Assembly (NCBI GenBank): GCA_016699045.1
Contig: CP064957.1
Coordinates: 496,001 to 560,000, forward strand
Direction: 5' to 3'
DNA length: 64,000 nucleotides
DNA from: a bacterium
GTDB taxonomy: Bacteria > Babelota > Babeliae > Babelales > RVW-14
Numbering within the stretch: the first letter of the stretch is position 1; each line of letters starts with the position of its first letter. Positions 37,710-47,495 of this stretch are shown here, piece by piece. The notes under the pieces were generated by a model that was not told the DNA's origin, did not search any database, and saw only the letters and a list, made by a program, of their open reading frames with translations. The translations under genes and the position numbers were made by a program.

Positions 37710-38339
37710 TCAAATTGAAATAGTCGCCGATGTTTCTTGCTGTTTTGTAACAAGCTGCCAACGATTTATGTTATACGACTTGGTACAAATGGCATCGAAC
37801 ACAATACCTTCACGCATCAAATAATCGCGATACATTTCAATATCTTGATCACGACCTTGCAGCTCTGGCGAGACCAAGCACAATTTATAACCAAGGCGCT
37901 TGAGCAAGGCATAATTTTGTTTGTTAATAGGCAGCTGAGTAAAACAATCAACCCATACCCACTCTACTTTGCCGTGCATAGCAAAAATACTATCAAGCCC
38001 TTCAAATTCAGAAAAGCGCATCGCAATCTTATGCTCGCCCTGCTTGCTCAACAAAACGATCATTGGAAACGATGAGTCTAAGAAAAAATATTTTTGAATA
38101 TTATATTTTTTCAAAAGCTCCAACACTCTCAATTCAATACGCTCACTTTTAATATTTAAAATCATGAGACCATGACGATAATGCTTGAGGTAATCTTCAA
38201 ATTTTTGACCGGTAGAAAAAGGATCGTGCACCAAAACCAAGTCATTGCCAACATCACGCAAATCGAGCTCAACGCCCACATGCTGTGGTAATTTTACCAG
38301 CTCTTCAATCGTATTAATTCTATGTGCTATAAACAACAT
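37710..38339 (-). CDS. Glycerophosphodiester phosphodiesterase-like protein
   Basis: A 209-residue TIM-barrel-like protein. Starting at 38339 (AAGGAGATAGAT just before ATG) gives LFIAHRI at the N-terminus. The GDPD catalytic set seems kept: His-Arg in AHR, the metal pair in VELDLRD, and LVHDPF. Family members cleave glycerophosphodiesters into glycerol-3-phosphate and an alcohol. No signal peptide, so it would act in the cytosol, or the family fold serves another phosphodiester. It sits among glycan genes. Shorter than most GDPDs (about 240-300). Confidence 0.72.
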   Translation of the reverse strand: MLFIAHRINTIEELVKLPQHVGVELDLRDVGNDLVLVHDPFSTGQKFEDYLKHYRHGLMILNIKSERIELRVLELLKKYNIQKYFFLDSSFPMIVLLSKQGEHKIAMRFSEFEGLDSIFAMHGKVEWVWVDCFTQLPINKQNYALLKRLGYKLCLVSPELQGRDQDIEMYRDYLMREGIVFDAICTKSYNINRWQLVTKQQETSATISI

Positions 38340-38352
38340 ATCTATCTCCTTG

Positions 38353-40476
38353 CTAGGCAAGCTCTTGCTCATGCTTTAAAATAATCACACTTACATTTGG
38401 GTACTTAGCACTATTGCCAAACTTTGTATAAACCACAATATTATCTTGGGCACAATAATCCAACGGCCTCGGCCCATCACTCACAATAGCCTGGTAACTG
38501 AATTTTTTAAAATTCCGAGTTGAACGGCACTCATCGATAAAAACCAGTGGTTTTGCTTGTGTACTAGCATTATGAGATTTAATCATCGCTACCAATGGAT
38601 AACTTCCTGCATAACGACCCAAATCAAGAGCAACGTTGGTTATGCCATACTGCTGCAAAAGTTCAACGCCTTGCCGATATTGTTCATAACAATTTTCAGA
38701 AATACTAAGCGCAGTAAAATAATTTGCCTCACGTTTATTCATAAAAACCGGTTTGTTCAACAACAGCGGTTTTAGCGTGTTACAATAAACATACGGCAGG
38801 CTGGCAATAATACATAAACAGGAAAACCCAAAAGGCATAAAATCATTAAAAACTCGACGCTTAAAAAGCAGCAAAAAAAGTACAATAATCAAACAAAAAA
38901 AGAAAAACATCCGTTGATGCACTTGATTTTCACCAACTAAAAAAGAGAGAACAAATAAAGCAAAAATACCTAAACTAGCAGTACGAAAAACAAATTTTAA
39001 ATGCTGATTTTTGCGTGCCCACAGATCGTGTAAACAATAAAGCACCAACGGCAGCGCTGCAACAAAGAGAGGCAACTGCAACCGTGCGTGCCACGGTTGC
39101 CATTTGAAAATGCCACAAAACAGAACAAAGCCACTCACGAGCGATAGCAGATACCACACAACCCACGATTGATAGGCCCAAAAATAGCGACCTTGAGCGA
39201 CGATATAAAAAATCGTCATCACCAACAAAAGCAATAATAAAAAATTATTGGCAGAACCTTCATCCATTAAAAAATGTGCCTTAAATTTTATATCGCTAAA
39301 TGTAATATCTTCTTCATTGGTATCAATATGCAAAATATGTCGATGAAAAGCGTACACAAACTTGTTAATTAAACGGTTAAATGCAGGAATTGGCAGGTAA
39401 CAATGAATGGCAATATTACGTACAACATTAGATAAAAAATAAGGAACATTCATGGTTTTATTTTTCATCATATCCACTAACGCCTGACTGCCCAACACAT
39501 CGCCCGTCATCGTAAAATTACGGACATAAAATGGTACATTAACACCAATAATAAGTGCGGCACAAAGAGCTCCAATCCCAACTATCTTAGGACCATAGCG
39601 CTTGCAATACAAAATCCCAAACCATATGCCAAAAGGCAGAGCAAAAATACCAACAGAAAGCTTGGTTAGAATCCCTAAACCAAGTGCAAGAGCAGCCAAA
39701 AAAACACTCTGGTTACACTTCTGCCAAAAGCCATGCCAACAAAAAAATATGAATGCCAACAAAAAAAATGCTGCGACATAATCAGTTTGTGTACTCGTTG
39801 CCTGTACAACGCCCATACTGATTAACAATGGTAAAAGACCTGCTAAAAACTGGTACTGATAAGAAAAGCCAAACAATACGGCAAACAAACTCACCAGCAC
39901 GGCAACACCAAGCATGGCGAAAAACTGCAACAAATTAAATAAAACATCACTGTTTGTTAAAATACGCAGATGCAATAACATAAATTCTGCGAACGGCTGA
40001 TGATACAGCTGCCGAATATCTTCCGCAGGAAAATGGTCAACATTCTCATTTTGTACCCACTGCTCAATACGCGGCAAATGATGCACCATAGCATCGCCGG
40101 TATTTGGCGGGTAGTACAATGCAGAAAAAAAGAGCGGCACAAAAACCAATGAAAACGTAACTAACGCTAAAACAACATAATGCCGGGCCAGTACCACCGG
40201 TGGCAGTTGCCAAAATTCAGGCATTTTACGACAACAATAAAAAAATATTCCTGCTAAAAAAACGGCAAGAGAAGTCCACGCAAGGCTCACATAACGAAAA
40301 CTGATTGCATTAACCAGCGACAAAATCTCAGTAAAAAGCCACACAATACCAGCAAGCCAGATCAATGCTTTAACAAACCCATAACGCAGCGCGGTAAAAG
40401 AACAACATGATTCTGACATAGTAAAAATAAGCCATAAAAAAACAATTGAACAAAAAAAAGACACTATAAACAACAT
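38353..40476 (-). CDS. Large GT-C (family 39-like) glycosyltransferase
   Basis: A 707-residue polytopic protein. First-loop motif NTGDAMVHHLPRIEQW with an acidic residue and HH, then QPFAEFMLLHLR. Its layout differs from the DDxG/RPM subfamily, so it belongs to another branch. It lies directly downstream of a GT2 synthase (40505-41203), a typical pairing of polyprenyl-phosphate-sugar synthase and transferase. Six or more extra loops make it long for the family. The C-terminal 130 residues are soluble. Confidence 0.8.
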   Translation of the reverse strand: MLFIVSFFCSIVFLWLIFTMSESCCSFTALRYGFVKALIWLAGIVWLFTEILSLVNAISFRYVSLAWTSLAVFLAGIFFYCCRKMPEFWQLPPVVLARHYVVLALVTFSLVFVPLFFSALYYPPNTGDAMVHHLPRIEQWVQNENVDHFPAEDIRQLYHQPFAEFMLLHLRILTNSDVLFNLLQFFAMLGVAVLVSLFAVLFGFSYQYQFLAGLLPLLISMGVVQATSTQTDYVAAFFLLAFIFFCWHGFWQKCNQSVFLAALALGLGILTKLSVGIFALPFGIWFGILYCKRYGPKIVGIGALCAALIIGVNVPFYVRNFTMTGDVLGSQALVDMMKNKTMNVPYFLSNVVRNIAIHCYLPIPAFNRLINKFVYAFHRHILHIDTNEEDITFSDIKFKAHFLMDEGSANNFLLLLLLVMTIFYIVAQGRYFWAYQSWVVWYLLSLVSGFVLFCGIFKWQPWHARLQLPLFVAALPLVLYCLHDLWARKNQHLKFVFRTASLGIFALFVLSFLVGENQVHQRMFFFFCLIIVLFLLLFKRRVFNDFMPFGFSCLCIIASLPYVYCNTLKPLLLNKPVFMNKREANYFTALSISENCYEQYRQGVELLQQYGITNVALDLGRYAGSYPLVAMIKSHNASTQAKPLVFIDECRSTRNFKKFSYQAIVSDGPRPLDYCAQDNIVVYTKFGNSAKYPNVSVIILKHEQELA

Positions 40477-40504
40477 ACCGATCTCCTCAAACCATTTATG
40501 GTGT

Positions 40505-41203
40505 TCACTCTTTTTTTAACGCACGACTAAACGACATAGTACGTTTAATTAATTTCCATTTTGATGCAAGCCCGGTATTCCACGAAGACTGTCCGTGAAT
40601 ACGCGGCGGAAAAGTAACATCAAAACGCACAATGGCTAATTTAAGTTGATGCGCTTTATAAAGTGCGTACAAATCGAGGGAAAAATCATGCGACGGATTA
40701 TGCCATTGGGCAAAAAAATTTTTATGAAAAAGGTTTGGCTGGGCGTTAATATCCCACAATTTTTTGCCCAAATAAACCGTTTCAAAACAACTCATACCCA
40801 GCGTAAAAACGCTATCAAAAAGGGCTCGACCTTTGCGGTTACCTTTGACATAGATATTCGTTGGATTACCACGTCGCTCAACAATTTCAAACGCCCTGAT
40901 CACGTCGTACGGATCGGTTTGCATATCGGCATGCGTCCAACACAAATAATCGCCAATTGCAACATTAAGCCCTGCCAAAATACCAAAACCATAGCCCTGA
41001 TTTTTCATAACGCGCGTTGTCCGCGCAAAAGGATAGAGTGGCAACAATAAATCTAAAACATCTTGTGAATCATCCAGAGAACCGTTATTCACCAAAATCA
41101 GTTCAATATCATCACGCGTCATAAAAACGGCAAAGCGCTCTAAAATTAAGGGAATATTTTTTGACTCATTAAAACAGGGAATAACTATGGAAAGTTTTTT
41201 CAT
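40505..41203 (-). CDS. Glycosyltransferase family 2 (DPM-like)
   Basis: A 232-residue soluble GT2 enzyme: LSIVIPCFNES at the N-terminus, ELILVNNGS, and the metal site HADMQTDP. Compare DPM-type synthases (DADLQDPP). It lacks C-terminal membrane segments. It would load a sugar from a nucleotide donor onto a polyprenyl phosphate for the GT-C enzyme encoded next to it (stop 38353). It follows the methyltransferase gene by three bases. Confidence 0.85.
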   Translation of the reverse strand: MKKLSIVIPCFNESKNIPLILERFAVFMTRDDIELILVNNGSLDDSQDVLDLLLPLYPFARTTRVMKNQGYGFGILAGLNVAIGDYLCWTHADMQTDPYDVIRAFEIVERRGNPTNIYVKGNRKGRALFDSVFTLGMSCFETVYLGKKLWDINAQPNLFHKNFFAQWHNPSHDFSLDLYALYKAHQLKLAIVRFDVTFPPRIHGQSSWNTGLASKWKLIKRTMSFSRALKKE

Positions 41204-41206
41204 GCA

Positions 41207-41917
41207 TCACCCTTTTTTCTGATACATGCCGTACACCGACAAACCAAAAGGAAAATGAAGCCCTTTACTCAGTAACCAATTTTCAAAACGCAGCAAAGAA
41301 AAGCAACAATAATTCAAGGGCTTGGGCACCGGAGGCAACCCACACGTCGCTGTATTTTTATTCATTAAGCGCTTAATAGCAGCCGGCATAAATAAAAAGC
41401 AAAACCAATAGCCAGCATCAAACTTAGTAAACTTTTGAAAAAGCTTATGAACACTACCTTTGGTATAGCGCCTAAAATGGTACAGCGCTCGATCGTGTGC
41501 GCTAAAAAGCATATTGTAGGCAGGCACGGTAAATACAAAATAGCCGCCCGGCTTGAGAACGCGAAAAATCTCATCAACCATTTTTTGGTCGTGCTCAACA
41601 TGCTCTAAAACATCAAAAGCCACCACCACATCAAACATTGCGTCGCCATACGGCAAAAAACAAGCATCTGCTTGTTTTTTTTCAAAAACTAACGAATCAG
41701 GAATCATATCAAGAGCTTGTTGATCAATATCAACCGCATAGATCTTGCCAAATCGTGCAAGCGTTGCAACGTCTTCGCCGGTGCCAGCACCAATATCCAA
41801 AATTTTTTGTGATGAGTTATGAGGAATTTTTTCAAGAAGAGTACGAATAAATTGAGGCTTTGCTTTAAACCAAAAATGTTCTTGGTTGGCACCTGCCTGA
41901 TAATCTCGGTAATCCAC
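41207..41917 (-). CDS. Class I SAM-dependent methyltransferase
   Basis: A 236-residue methyltransferase. SAM-binding motif I reads LDIGAGTGEDVATL, and FDVLEHVEHDQ with VLKPGGYFVFTVP are the later conserved motifs of this class (UbiE/COQ5-like). It is cytosolic and should methylate a small molecule or lipid-linked sugar. First gene of the minus run that includes the DPM-like synthase. Divergent from the 42000 gene, 82 bases away. Confidence 0.86.
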   Translation of the reverse strand: MDYRDYQAGANQEHFWFKAKPQFIRTLLEKIPHNSSQKILDIGAGTGEDVATLARFGKIYAVDIDQQALDMIPDSLVFEKKQADACFLPYGDAMFDVVVAFDVLEHVEHDQKMVDEIFRVLKPGGYFVFTVPAYNMLFSAHDRALYHFRRYTKGSVHKLFQKFTKFDAGYWFCFLFMPAAIKRLMNKNTATCGLPPVPKPLNYCCFSLLRFENWLLSKGLHFPFGLSVYGMYQKKG

Positions 41918-41999
41918 GAATCTCCTTTCTTTACTTTTTATGTGGACAGTATAGCATTGAAAATGGTTTTGTCCCCCACGAAATGGCAGAGGAGATGTT

Positions 42000-42995
42000 A
42001 TGGAAAATAGGATACTATCACTCGTTATTCCTTTACTTAATGAGGAAGGGAATTTAAAGCCTCTTTACGACGAACTCATACCGATTTTAACATCACTCAA
42101 ACACTTCACGACATACGAGCTCATTTTCGTCAATGACGGAAGCGCCGACCAATCTCTTGCAATTTTAAAAGAACTGGCAGCATACAATCCACAAGTAAAA
42201 ATTATCTCATTCACTCGAAATTTTGGCCACGAACATGCTACGTATGCCGGCATGGTACATGCGCAAGGCGATGCCGTTGTGCTCCTTGACGCCGACCGCC
42301 AAGACCCACCTGCTCTCATTGTTCAGTTTGAACAAGAATTTTTAAAAGGAAATCACATTGTTTATGGACAACGCTCAAAACGTCTTAATGAATCGTGGTT
42401 TAAAAAATTGACCTCGAAAGCTTTTTATCCGCTGTTTAAATTCTTAACTAAAGTTGATATGCCACGAGATGTTGGCGACTTTTGTTTGCTCAGTCGCAAA
42501 GCAATTAATTGCTTTAAACAACTACCCGAAAAAACATTGTTTATTCGCGGAATGATTTATTGGTCAGGGCTTTCAAAAAAAGCGGTCCCTTTTGTCCGTC
42601 GCAGCCGTGGTGAAGGTACATCAAAATATAATTACAGCAAGCTACTTATTTTTGCACTTGAAAATATTATTTCTTTTTCAACGTTTCCCATTTACGTCAT
42701 GCTGTTTCTGGCGCTGCTAGCCATTGGGTTTTGTTTGGTTGGTACCTGCCTGGCGCTGGTCATGCATCTGTATGGCTATGTCATTATGACGGGCTGGACA
42801 TCACTCATGATCTGCATGCTCTTTCTTTTTGCATCAACCTTATTTTTTATCAGTTTAATTGGTTTGTATGTTGGCAAAATATTTCAAGAAGTTAAAAACC
42901 GTCCCGTCTTTTTAATTGACGAAAAAGTAAATTTTACTCAAACAAAAACTTTGCCTCATGACTATGCTCAATCGTTTGAACAAATCATACGTTAG
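42000..42995 (+). CDS. Polyprenyl-phosphate sugar synthase (GtrB/ArnC-type GT2)
   Basis: A 331-residue GT2 enzyme with two C-terminal membrane segments (about 230-300). N-terminal SLVIPLLNEEGNL, metal site DADRQDPP (in place of the usual DADLQDPP), and the RRSRGEGTSKYNYSKL stretch typical of GtrB-type enzymes. It forms polyprenyl-phosphate-sugar at the inner face of the membrane. Nine bases later the first of two GT-C transferases begins, so it probably feeds those two. AGAGGAGATGTT is the ribosome site. Confidence 0.9.
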   Translation: MENRILSLVIPLLNEEGNLKPLYDELIPILTSLKHFTTYELIFVNDGSADQSLAILKELAAYNPQVKIISFTRNFGHEHATYAGMVHAQGDAVVLLDADRQDPPALIVQFEQEFLKGNHIVYGQRSKRLNESWFKKLTSKAFYPLFKFLTKVDMPRDVGDFCLLSRKAINCFKQLPEKTLFIRGMIYWSGLSKKAVPFVRRSRGEGTSKYNYSKLLIFALENIISFSTFPIYVMLFLALLAIGFCLVGTCLALVMHLYGYVIMTGWTSLMICMLFLFASTLFFISLIGLYVGKIFQEVKNRPVFLIDEKVNFTQTKTLPHDYAQSFEQIIR

Positions 42996-43003
42996 GTTCA
43001 ATC

Positions 43004-44662
43004 ATGATACAAAGCATTTTAGTGCAAGGAACAACATCCAAGGTTGTTGTAAAAAAAAAGAACAATTCAACACTCATTTTTTCATTATTACTTTTTGGCC
43101 TCACCATGACAATTTTAGGCCTACCCTTTACCAAGTGGGGTTTTAAAACAGACGACTTTGGCAATATCTATCATTGTAAAATTAACAAACTTTCAGACAT
43201 TGGTACTTTTTTTACTGAAGGCAACATGGAGCGTTTTAATCACGCATCAAACAGCCATTCAACACCTCAAGCCTTTTTTGCAGGCTTGTATCGCCCCATG
43301 TCTTTTCTGTATTATTACGCCCAGTACCTCTTATTTGGCGCCAACGCTTATGGCTATTTTTTAACAACCATTGCTTTTCATGCGCTCAACAGCGTTTTAC
43401 TTTTTAATATTTTTATCCCAATCGCCGGCACGCTCGGGGCATTTTTGACAGCTGCTTTTTTTGCTTTTCATCCAAGTTTATGGAATTGGCTGGGCTGGAT
43501 TAGCGCTCAAACATATTTCATTGAACTACTTGTTTTATTGCTGTTAATACTCGCGCTCAAAAAATATCTCGATGATAAAAAAATAATTTTTTATCTGATT
43601 TCGTGCACACTCTTTGCCATGAATCTTTTCTTAAAAGAGGCAACTATCATTCTGCCGCTCTGGGTTATGCCCGCACTTTATTTATACCTTGAAAAAATTA
43701 ATAAACGCTTTTTAACAACGCTACGCCTATCGCTTGGCTATTGGCTGGTTACGGTAGGTTATGCCGTTGTACGTTTATCAATGTTTCCATTAACCAAAGA
43801 CACCAGCTCATTAACGTTTGAACCAACGCTTGCATCATTTGTAGCACGCATGAAAAGCCGCCTGTTTGACTTTGTTACTTATTTTAATGATTTGGTGGGC
43901 CTGACGGCGCTACCCGGCAATAACCGTCTCTTAAAAGGCGCACTCTTGCTCGTTTTTTTTACCGCACTTGCCTGGCTTTTTATTCACAATCGCGAAAAAA
44001 AATGGATTCTTTTTTTATGGTACAGCACCATAATTTTCAGCTGGCCCGGGCTTTTAATGCACTATCAACCACGTTATTCCTACATGGCACTACCATTTTT
44101 TATGCTTTCTGTTCTGATGAGTTTAAGATTTTATGAAGCATCGTATGAATTTAAACAACACAAAATTTTTACTTGTGGGCTGTGTTTAATCATTGCCACT
44201 CACGCTTACTTTTTGTTTGGCAAATTAAAAAAACGAGAATATGTTTTGCATCAAGTCACAGGAGCTTTTCAAACACTTGTACAAAATCCCACCATTCATA
44301 ATCGCGCGCTCTGTTTTGTGGGAATTCCATGCCACTGGTTTCATATGGGAACAGCCCAAGCAATGTGGCTTTTAACGAACAATAATTCTTACCCTATTTA
44401 CCAATTCAACGCAAAAATATGTCTAAAAAATAAAGATAATTATTTAGCCGTTCCAGCGTTAAAGAAAAATTATTTAACAATCACTCAAAATACTGACAAC
44501 TTTGTCCTGAGCTCACTTGAAGAAAAAAAGCTGTGGTTTCTTGACCAAAGCGATAAAAAAAATACCCACGCCACCATCGAAATTCCTGAAGAAACACGAA
44601 AACAAAATCCGCTTTACATAACGTGGGATTATCAACTCGCTCGCTTTAAAATTTTATCATGA
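43004..44662 (+). CDS. GT-C family glycosyltransferase, DDxG / RPM subfamily
   Basis: A 552-residue polytopic protein: WGFKTDDFGN, LYRPMSFLYYYAQYLLFG and the closing YITWDYQLARFKIL. Nine bases downstream of the polyprenyl-phosphate sugar synthase and coupled by an ATGA overlap to the next paralogue. It is expected to move that lipid-linked sugar to a periplasmic acceptor. Confidence 0.85.
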   Translation: MIQSILVQGTTSKVVVKKKNNSTLIFSLLLFGLTMTILGLPFTKWGFKTDDFGNIYHCKINKLSDIGTFFTEGNMERFNHASNSHSTPQAFFAGLYRPMSFLYYYAQYLLFGANAYGYFLTTIAFHALNSVLLFNIFIPIAGTLGAFLTAAFFAFHPSLWNWLGWISAQTYFIELLVLLLLILALKKYLDDKKIIFYLISCTLFAMNLFLKEATIILPLWVMPALYLYLEKINKRFLTTLRLSLGYWLVTVGYAVVRLSMFPLTKDTSSLTFEPTLASFVARMKSRLFDFVTYFNDLVGLTALPGNNRLLKGALLLVFFTALAWLFIHNREKKWILFLWYSTIIFSWPGLLMHYQPRYSYMALPFFMLSVLMSLRFYEASYEFKQHKIFTCGLCLIIATHAYFLFGKLKKREYVLHQVTGAFQTLVQNPTIHNRALCFVGIPCHWFHMGTAQAMWLLTNNNSYPIYQFNAKICLKNKDNYLAVPALKKNYLTITQNTDNFVLSSLEEKKLWFLDQSDKKNTHATIEIPEETRKQNPLYITWDYQLARFKILS

Positions 44663-46386
44663 CCATGACAAAAAGAAGCATTATTACCATCATACTTTTT
44701 TTAGGCATCATTCTATTTTTTGGTTTACCATTTACTTCATGGTGGTTCTTTGGCGCCGATGATTATGGTGGAGTTTTAATTGGTTATAAAGCAAGAACCT
44801 GGCACGATCTTTTAAATTTTTTTTATGATGGCCACATCAATAATTCCTTTGGTAACGGCCCAACTAATAGCGCCTGGCTTAATGAACGCCCTCCATTTTT
44901 TGGTACCTACTACCGCCCACTTTATTGCGTTTTTTTAACGCTCCAGTACTGGCTCTTTGGCAGCTATGCCTACCCCTATTTTTTATGCAACGTTGTATTC
45001 CACGCTTTCAACACCGCCGTACTTTTCTTGATATTTTCACAACTTACCAACTTGTTTCCCGCAATGCTTGCTGCTCTGCTTTTTGCTGCTCACCCACAAA
45101 TTGCTTACCGCTTTGGCGCTATTGTCAACTTTCATTACTACGTTAACACGGCACTCGTGTTACTCGCATTTCTAGCGTTTAAAAAATATCTTGATACGGA
45201 GCAAGAACGTTACTATGCTGGAGCCTGCACACTTTTTATGATAAGTCTTTTTACTCGCGAATCATCAATCGTCTTACCCAGCATTGCTATGCTTGGCGTG
45301 TATGTTTATACCAACGATTATGCTCTGCTCACGATAAAAAACTTTTTTTCGCAATGGTGCACAGCACTACAAAAAACTGTGGGGTTGTGGCTTATAAGCC
45401 TTTCATTTTTAGCATTACGTTTGTTTTTATACCCGCTTGGCGCGCCAACAGCATTACAACAAAACTCACTTCTCTCTTTTTTAATAAAAAAAATTCCTGA
45501 GTTTAAAGTTTTTATTTTTGACCTTTTTAATCTTTCATGGCTGCCGTGGGGCCACCCACTTATGCGCGGTACAATACTTTGCACCTGTCTTACAATCTTC
45601 GCTTTATTTTTTTGGAACAACAACCGCAAGCTTTATGTTCTTATCAGCTTTGCTGCCGGCTTCTTGATGCTCTGGCCAGCATTAATGGGACCGTACAGTC
45701 CACGCTACTTTTATGAAGCACACCCTTTTTTTCTAGCAGGTTTTATTATGTGCTGCTCATTTTATACCGGCACATTGATACGCTTTAAAAAAATATTTCT
45801 GACTTTGCTAACGTGCCTCGTTATCTTTGAAATCGGTTTTGTTATGCACAGCTTTGCACGCCGCTCTACCAAGCACGGCCTCCTTGCACAAGCAACCTAC
45901 GAACTTACTACAAACCCTGCGATTAAAAATCGTGCACTCTGTTTTATTGGCCATCCAACCGATGGCTTTGCCGACCAAAATGCCGCTATATTTTGGATTC
46001 TTTTAAACGACCTTTCTATACCCATTTTCTTTGATTCAGCAACGGCAATTACACAAGCAGATGCAAATATTGTACAACCAACAAAATGGGCCAATATTGT
46101 TAGCAATTATCATGATAAAAATTATTATACCACCATCCCAGTCCCTGGCGGCTTTCGCTTTACGTCGCTCAATCCGGCAAAAATTCACTTCTTTACCGAA
46201 AACTGTAATTACTCGTTTGGGGAAAAAATTGTTCATGAAAAACAGATAGTGGACGGGCAACGTGTCGTCACTGACTTTACGCTACTTATTAACAAAGAAT
46301 ATCTTAAACAAAATCCTCTCTTTGTCAGGTGGGATTTTGAAACTAAAAGTTTTATAATTGAGAAAAGCATGATTTCAAAAGAATAG
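44659..46386 (+). CDS. GT-C family glycosyltransferase, DDxG / RPL subfamily
   Basis: A 575-residue polytopic protein: FFGADDYGG, YYRPLYCVFLTLQYWLFG and the closing FVRWDFETKSFII. It is the closest visible relative of the amber-interrupted gene at 2313-4199: both have an RPL motif (not RPM) and the tail IVHEKQIVDGQRVVTDF lines up with that gene's MIHQRIDGRFITDI. The start is coupled to the upstream stop. Confidence 0.85.
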   Translation: MTMTKRSIITIILFLGIILFFGLPFTSWWFFGADDYGGVLIGYKARTWHDLLNFFYDGHINNSFGNGPTNSAWLNERPPFFGTYYRPLYCVFLTLQYWLFGSYAYPYFLCNVVFHAFNTAVLFLIFSQLTNLFPAMLAALLFAAHPQIAYRFGAIVNFHYYVNTALVLLAFLAFKKYLDTEQERYYAGACTLFMISLFTRESSIVLPSIAMLGVYVYTNDYALLTIKNFFSQWCTALQKTVGLWLISLSFLALRLFLYPLGAPTALQQNSLLSFLIKKIPEFKVFIFDLFNLSWLPWGHPLMRGTILCTCLTIFALFFWNNNRKLYVLISFAAGFLMLWPALMGPYSPRYFYEAHPFFLAGFIMCCSFYTGTLIRFKKIFLTLLTCLVIFEIGFVMHSFARRSTKHGLLAQATYELTTNPAIKNRALCFIGHPTDGFADQNAAIFWILLNDLSIPIFFDSATAITQADANIVQPTKWANIVSNYHDKNYYTTIPVPGGFRFTSLNPAKIHFFTENCNYSFGEKIVHEKQIVDGQRVVTDFTLLINKEYLKQNPLFVRWDFETKSFIIEKSMISKE

Positions 46387-46388
46387 TT

Positions 46389-46524
46389 GCCGTTCAAATT
46401 CTTTGACAAATTCAGAACGAACGGCCGTTAGTATCAACTATTACGAGAGTATTAACAGCAAGAAAAAATTTGTGTCTTTGTTTAATAGCCGTTCACCCTG
46501 AGCTTGTCGAATGGGTCGAACGGC
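46389..46524. repeat. Paired inverted palindromic repeats (REPIN-like), locus 2
   Basis: Two 37-base units (46389-46425 and 46488-46524) each begin GCCGTTC and end GAACGGC, and one is the inverted, decayed copy of the other; most of the differences are transitions. The second unit has the core CCCTGAGCTTGTCGAATGG, shared with locus 1. The spacer is 62 bases. Frames seen here (FDKLRV and similar) come from the repeat. The element sits just after the GT-C pair, as locus 1 sits just after another glycan block. Confidence 0.78.
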
Positions 46525-46557
46525 ATCTCGCAAACAAGTATGAGGAAATCTGCAAAG

Positions 46558-47490
46558 TCACCTGTCGCGAAGCGTAAAAAAAGCACTAATTTTGCGCACA
46601 CCAGCTTTGTATTTCCAGCCAACCTGCTCAAGAATTTTTGCAGAAAACGATTTGCCTTTAACAACCTGCGGATGAAGTGCTACAACTTGTTCATGCAAAG
46701 TTTCAAATAGCTGACCGACATTGGTTACATCGACATAATCTTTGGCAATAATTTTGCCTAAATTATTTTGTTTTCGATCATAATAAATCCCATCCCACTT
46801 GGCCAGATAGCGATTAAGATCGTCCTTCATTTTTTGATAATTGGTTTTGCGCACATCAACGTTAGCATGTGGATAATGCTCAACATACGAATCTGGCGCA
46901 TCAAGAATTTGATACCCAGCCTGCCACAATTTTAAACACAAATCACCATCGCCGTTATAAAAAAAGAACGTTTCTTCGTCAATATAATCAACTTCTTTGA
47001 GCGCTTGATTTAAAAACATGCCATGATTAACGTACAATTTTTCGCCAAGTGTACAACCAACGTGGTAGCTTGCTGACCGTGACCACTCGCGCCAATAAAA
47101 TGCCAGCGCACCAATTTTTTCGCCTCGCTCACGCAACTGATCAAAATAAGCAACGCCATTTTTTAACGCGCCAGGAATAAAAATGCAGTCATCACTGATC
47201 ATACAAACATACTGCCCTTGCGCAGCTTTGAACGCAAGATTCATAAAATAGCCCCATGTGCGTCGCTCAATTTCTTTGCCAAGCCACACTCCGCGATTGT
47301 GCTGCACGATGGTAATAACATCTTTTTGTTCGCACAGCCACGCGAGTGTGCCGTCAGTTGAGCCGCCATCAACGATAATAATTTCATGCGGCACATTTTC
47401 AACTTCAGCACGAATGCTGGCAAGCGTTAATTGTATAAATGCTAAACGGTTGTACGAACCGAGAACGACTGAAACTTTTGGGTTTTTCAT
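46558..47490 (-). CDS. Glycosyltransferase family 2
   Basis: A 310-residue soluble enzyme: VSVVLGSYNRLAFIQ, EIIIVDGGSTDGT and the metal site ISDDCIF. I start it at 47490, which gives a normal GT2 N-terminus and avoids overlapping the upstream gene; the longer frame has no better ribosome site. It transfers a sugar from a nucleotide donor in the cytosol. It closes an operon running from 51856. The unusual residues EETFFFYNGDGDL give the second acidic cluster. Confidence 0.85.
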   Translation of the reverse strand: MKNPKVSVVLGSYNRLAFIQLTLASIRAEVENVPHEIIIVDGGSTDGTLAWLCEQKDVITIVQHNRGVWLGKEIERRTWGYFMNLAFKAAQGQYVCMISDDCIFIPGALKNGVAYFDQLRERGEKIGALAFYWREWSRSASYHVGCTLGEKLYVNHGMFLNQALKEVDYIDEETFFFYNGDGDLCLKLWQAGYQILDAPDSYVEHYPHANVDVRKTNYQKMKDDLNRYLAKWDGIYYDRKQNNLGKIIAKDYVDVTNVGQLFETLHEQVVALHPQVVKGKSFSAKILEQVGWKYKAGVRKISAFFTLRDR

Positions 47491-47495
47491 AAAAT

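Noticed and set aside
46482..46664. A minus-strand frame ending FDPFDKLRVNGY
   Set aside because: Again repeat-derived sequence at the locus 2 element, overlapping the end of a real GT2 gene.
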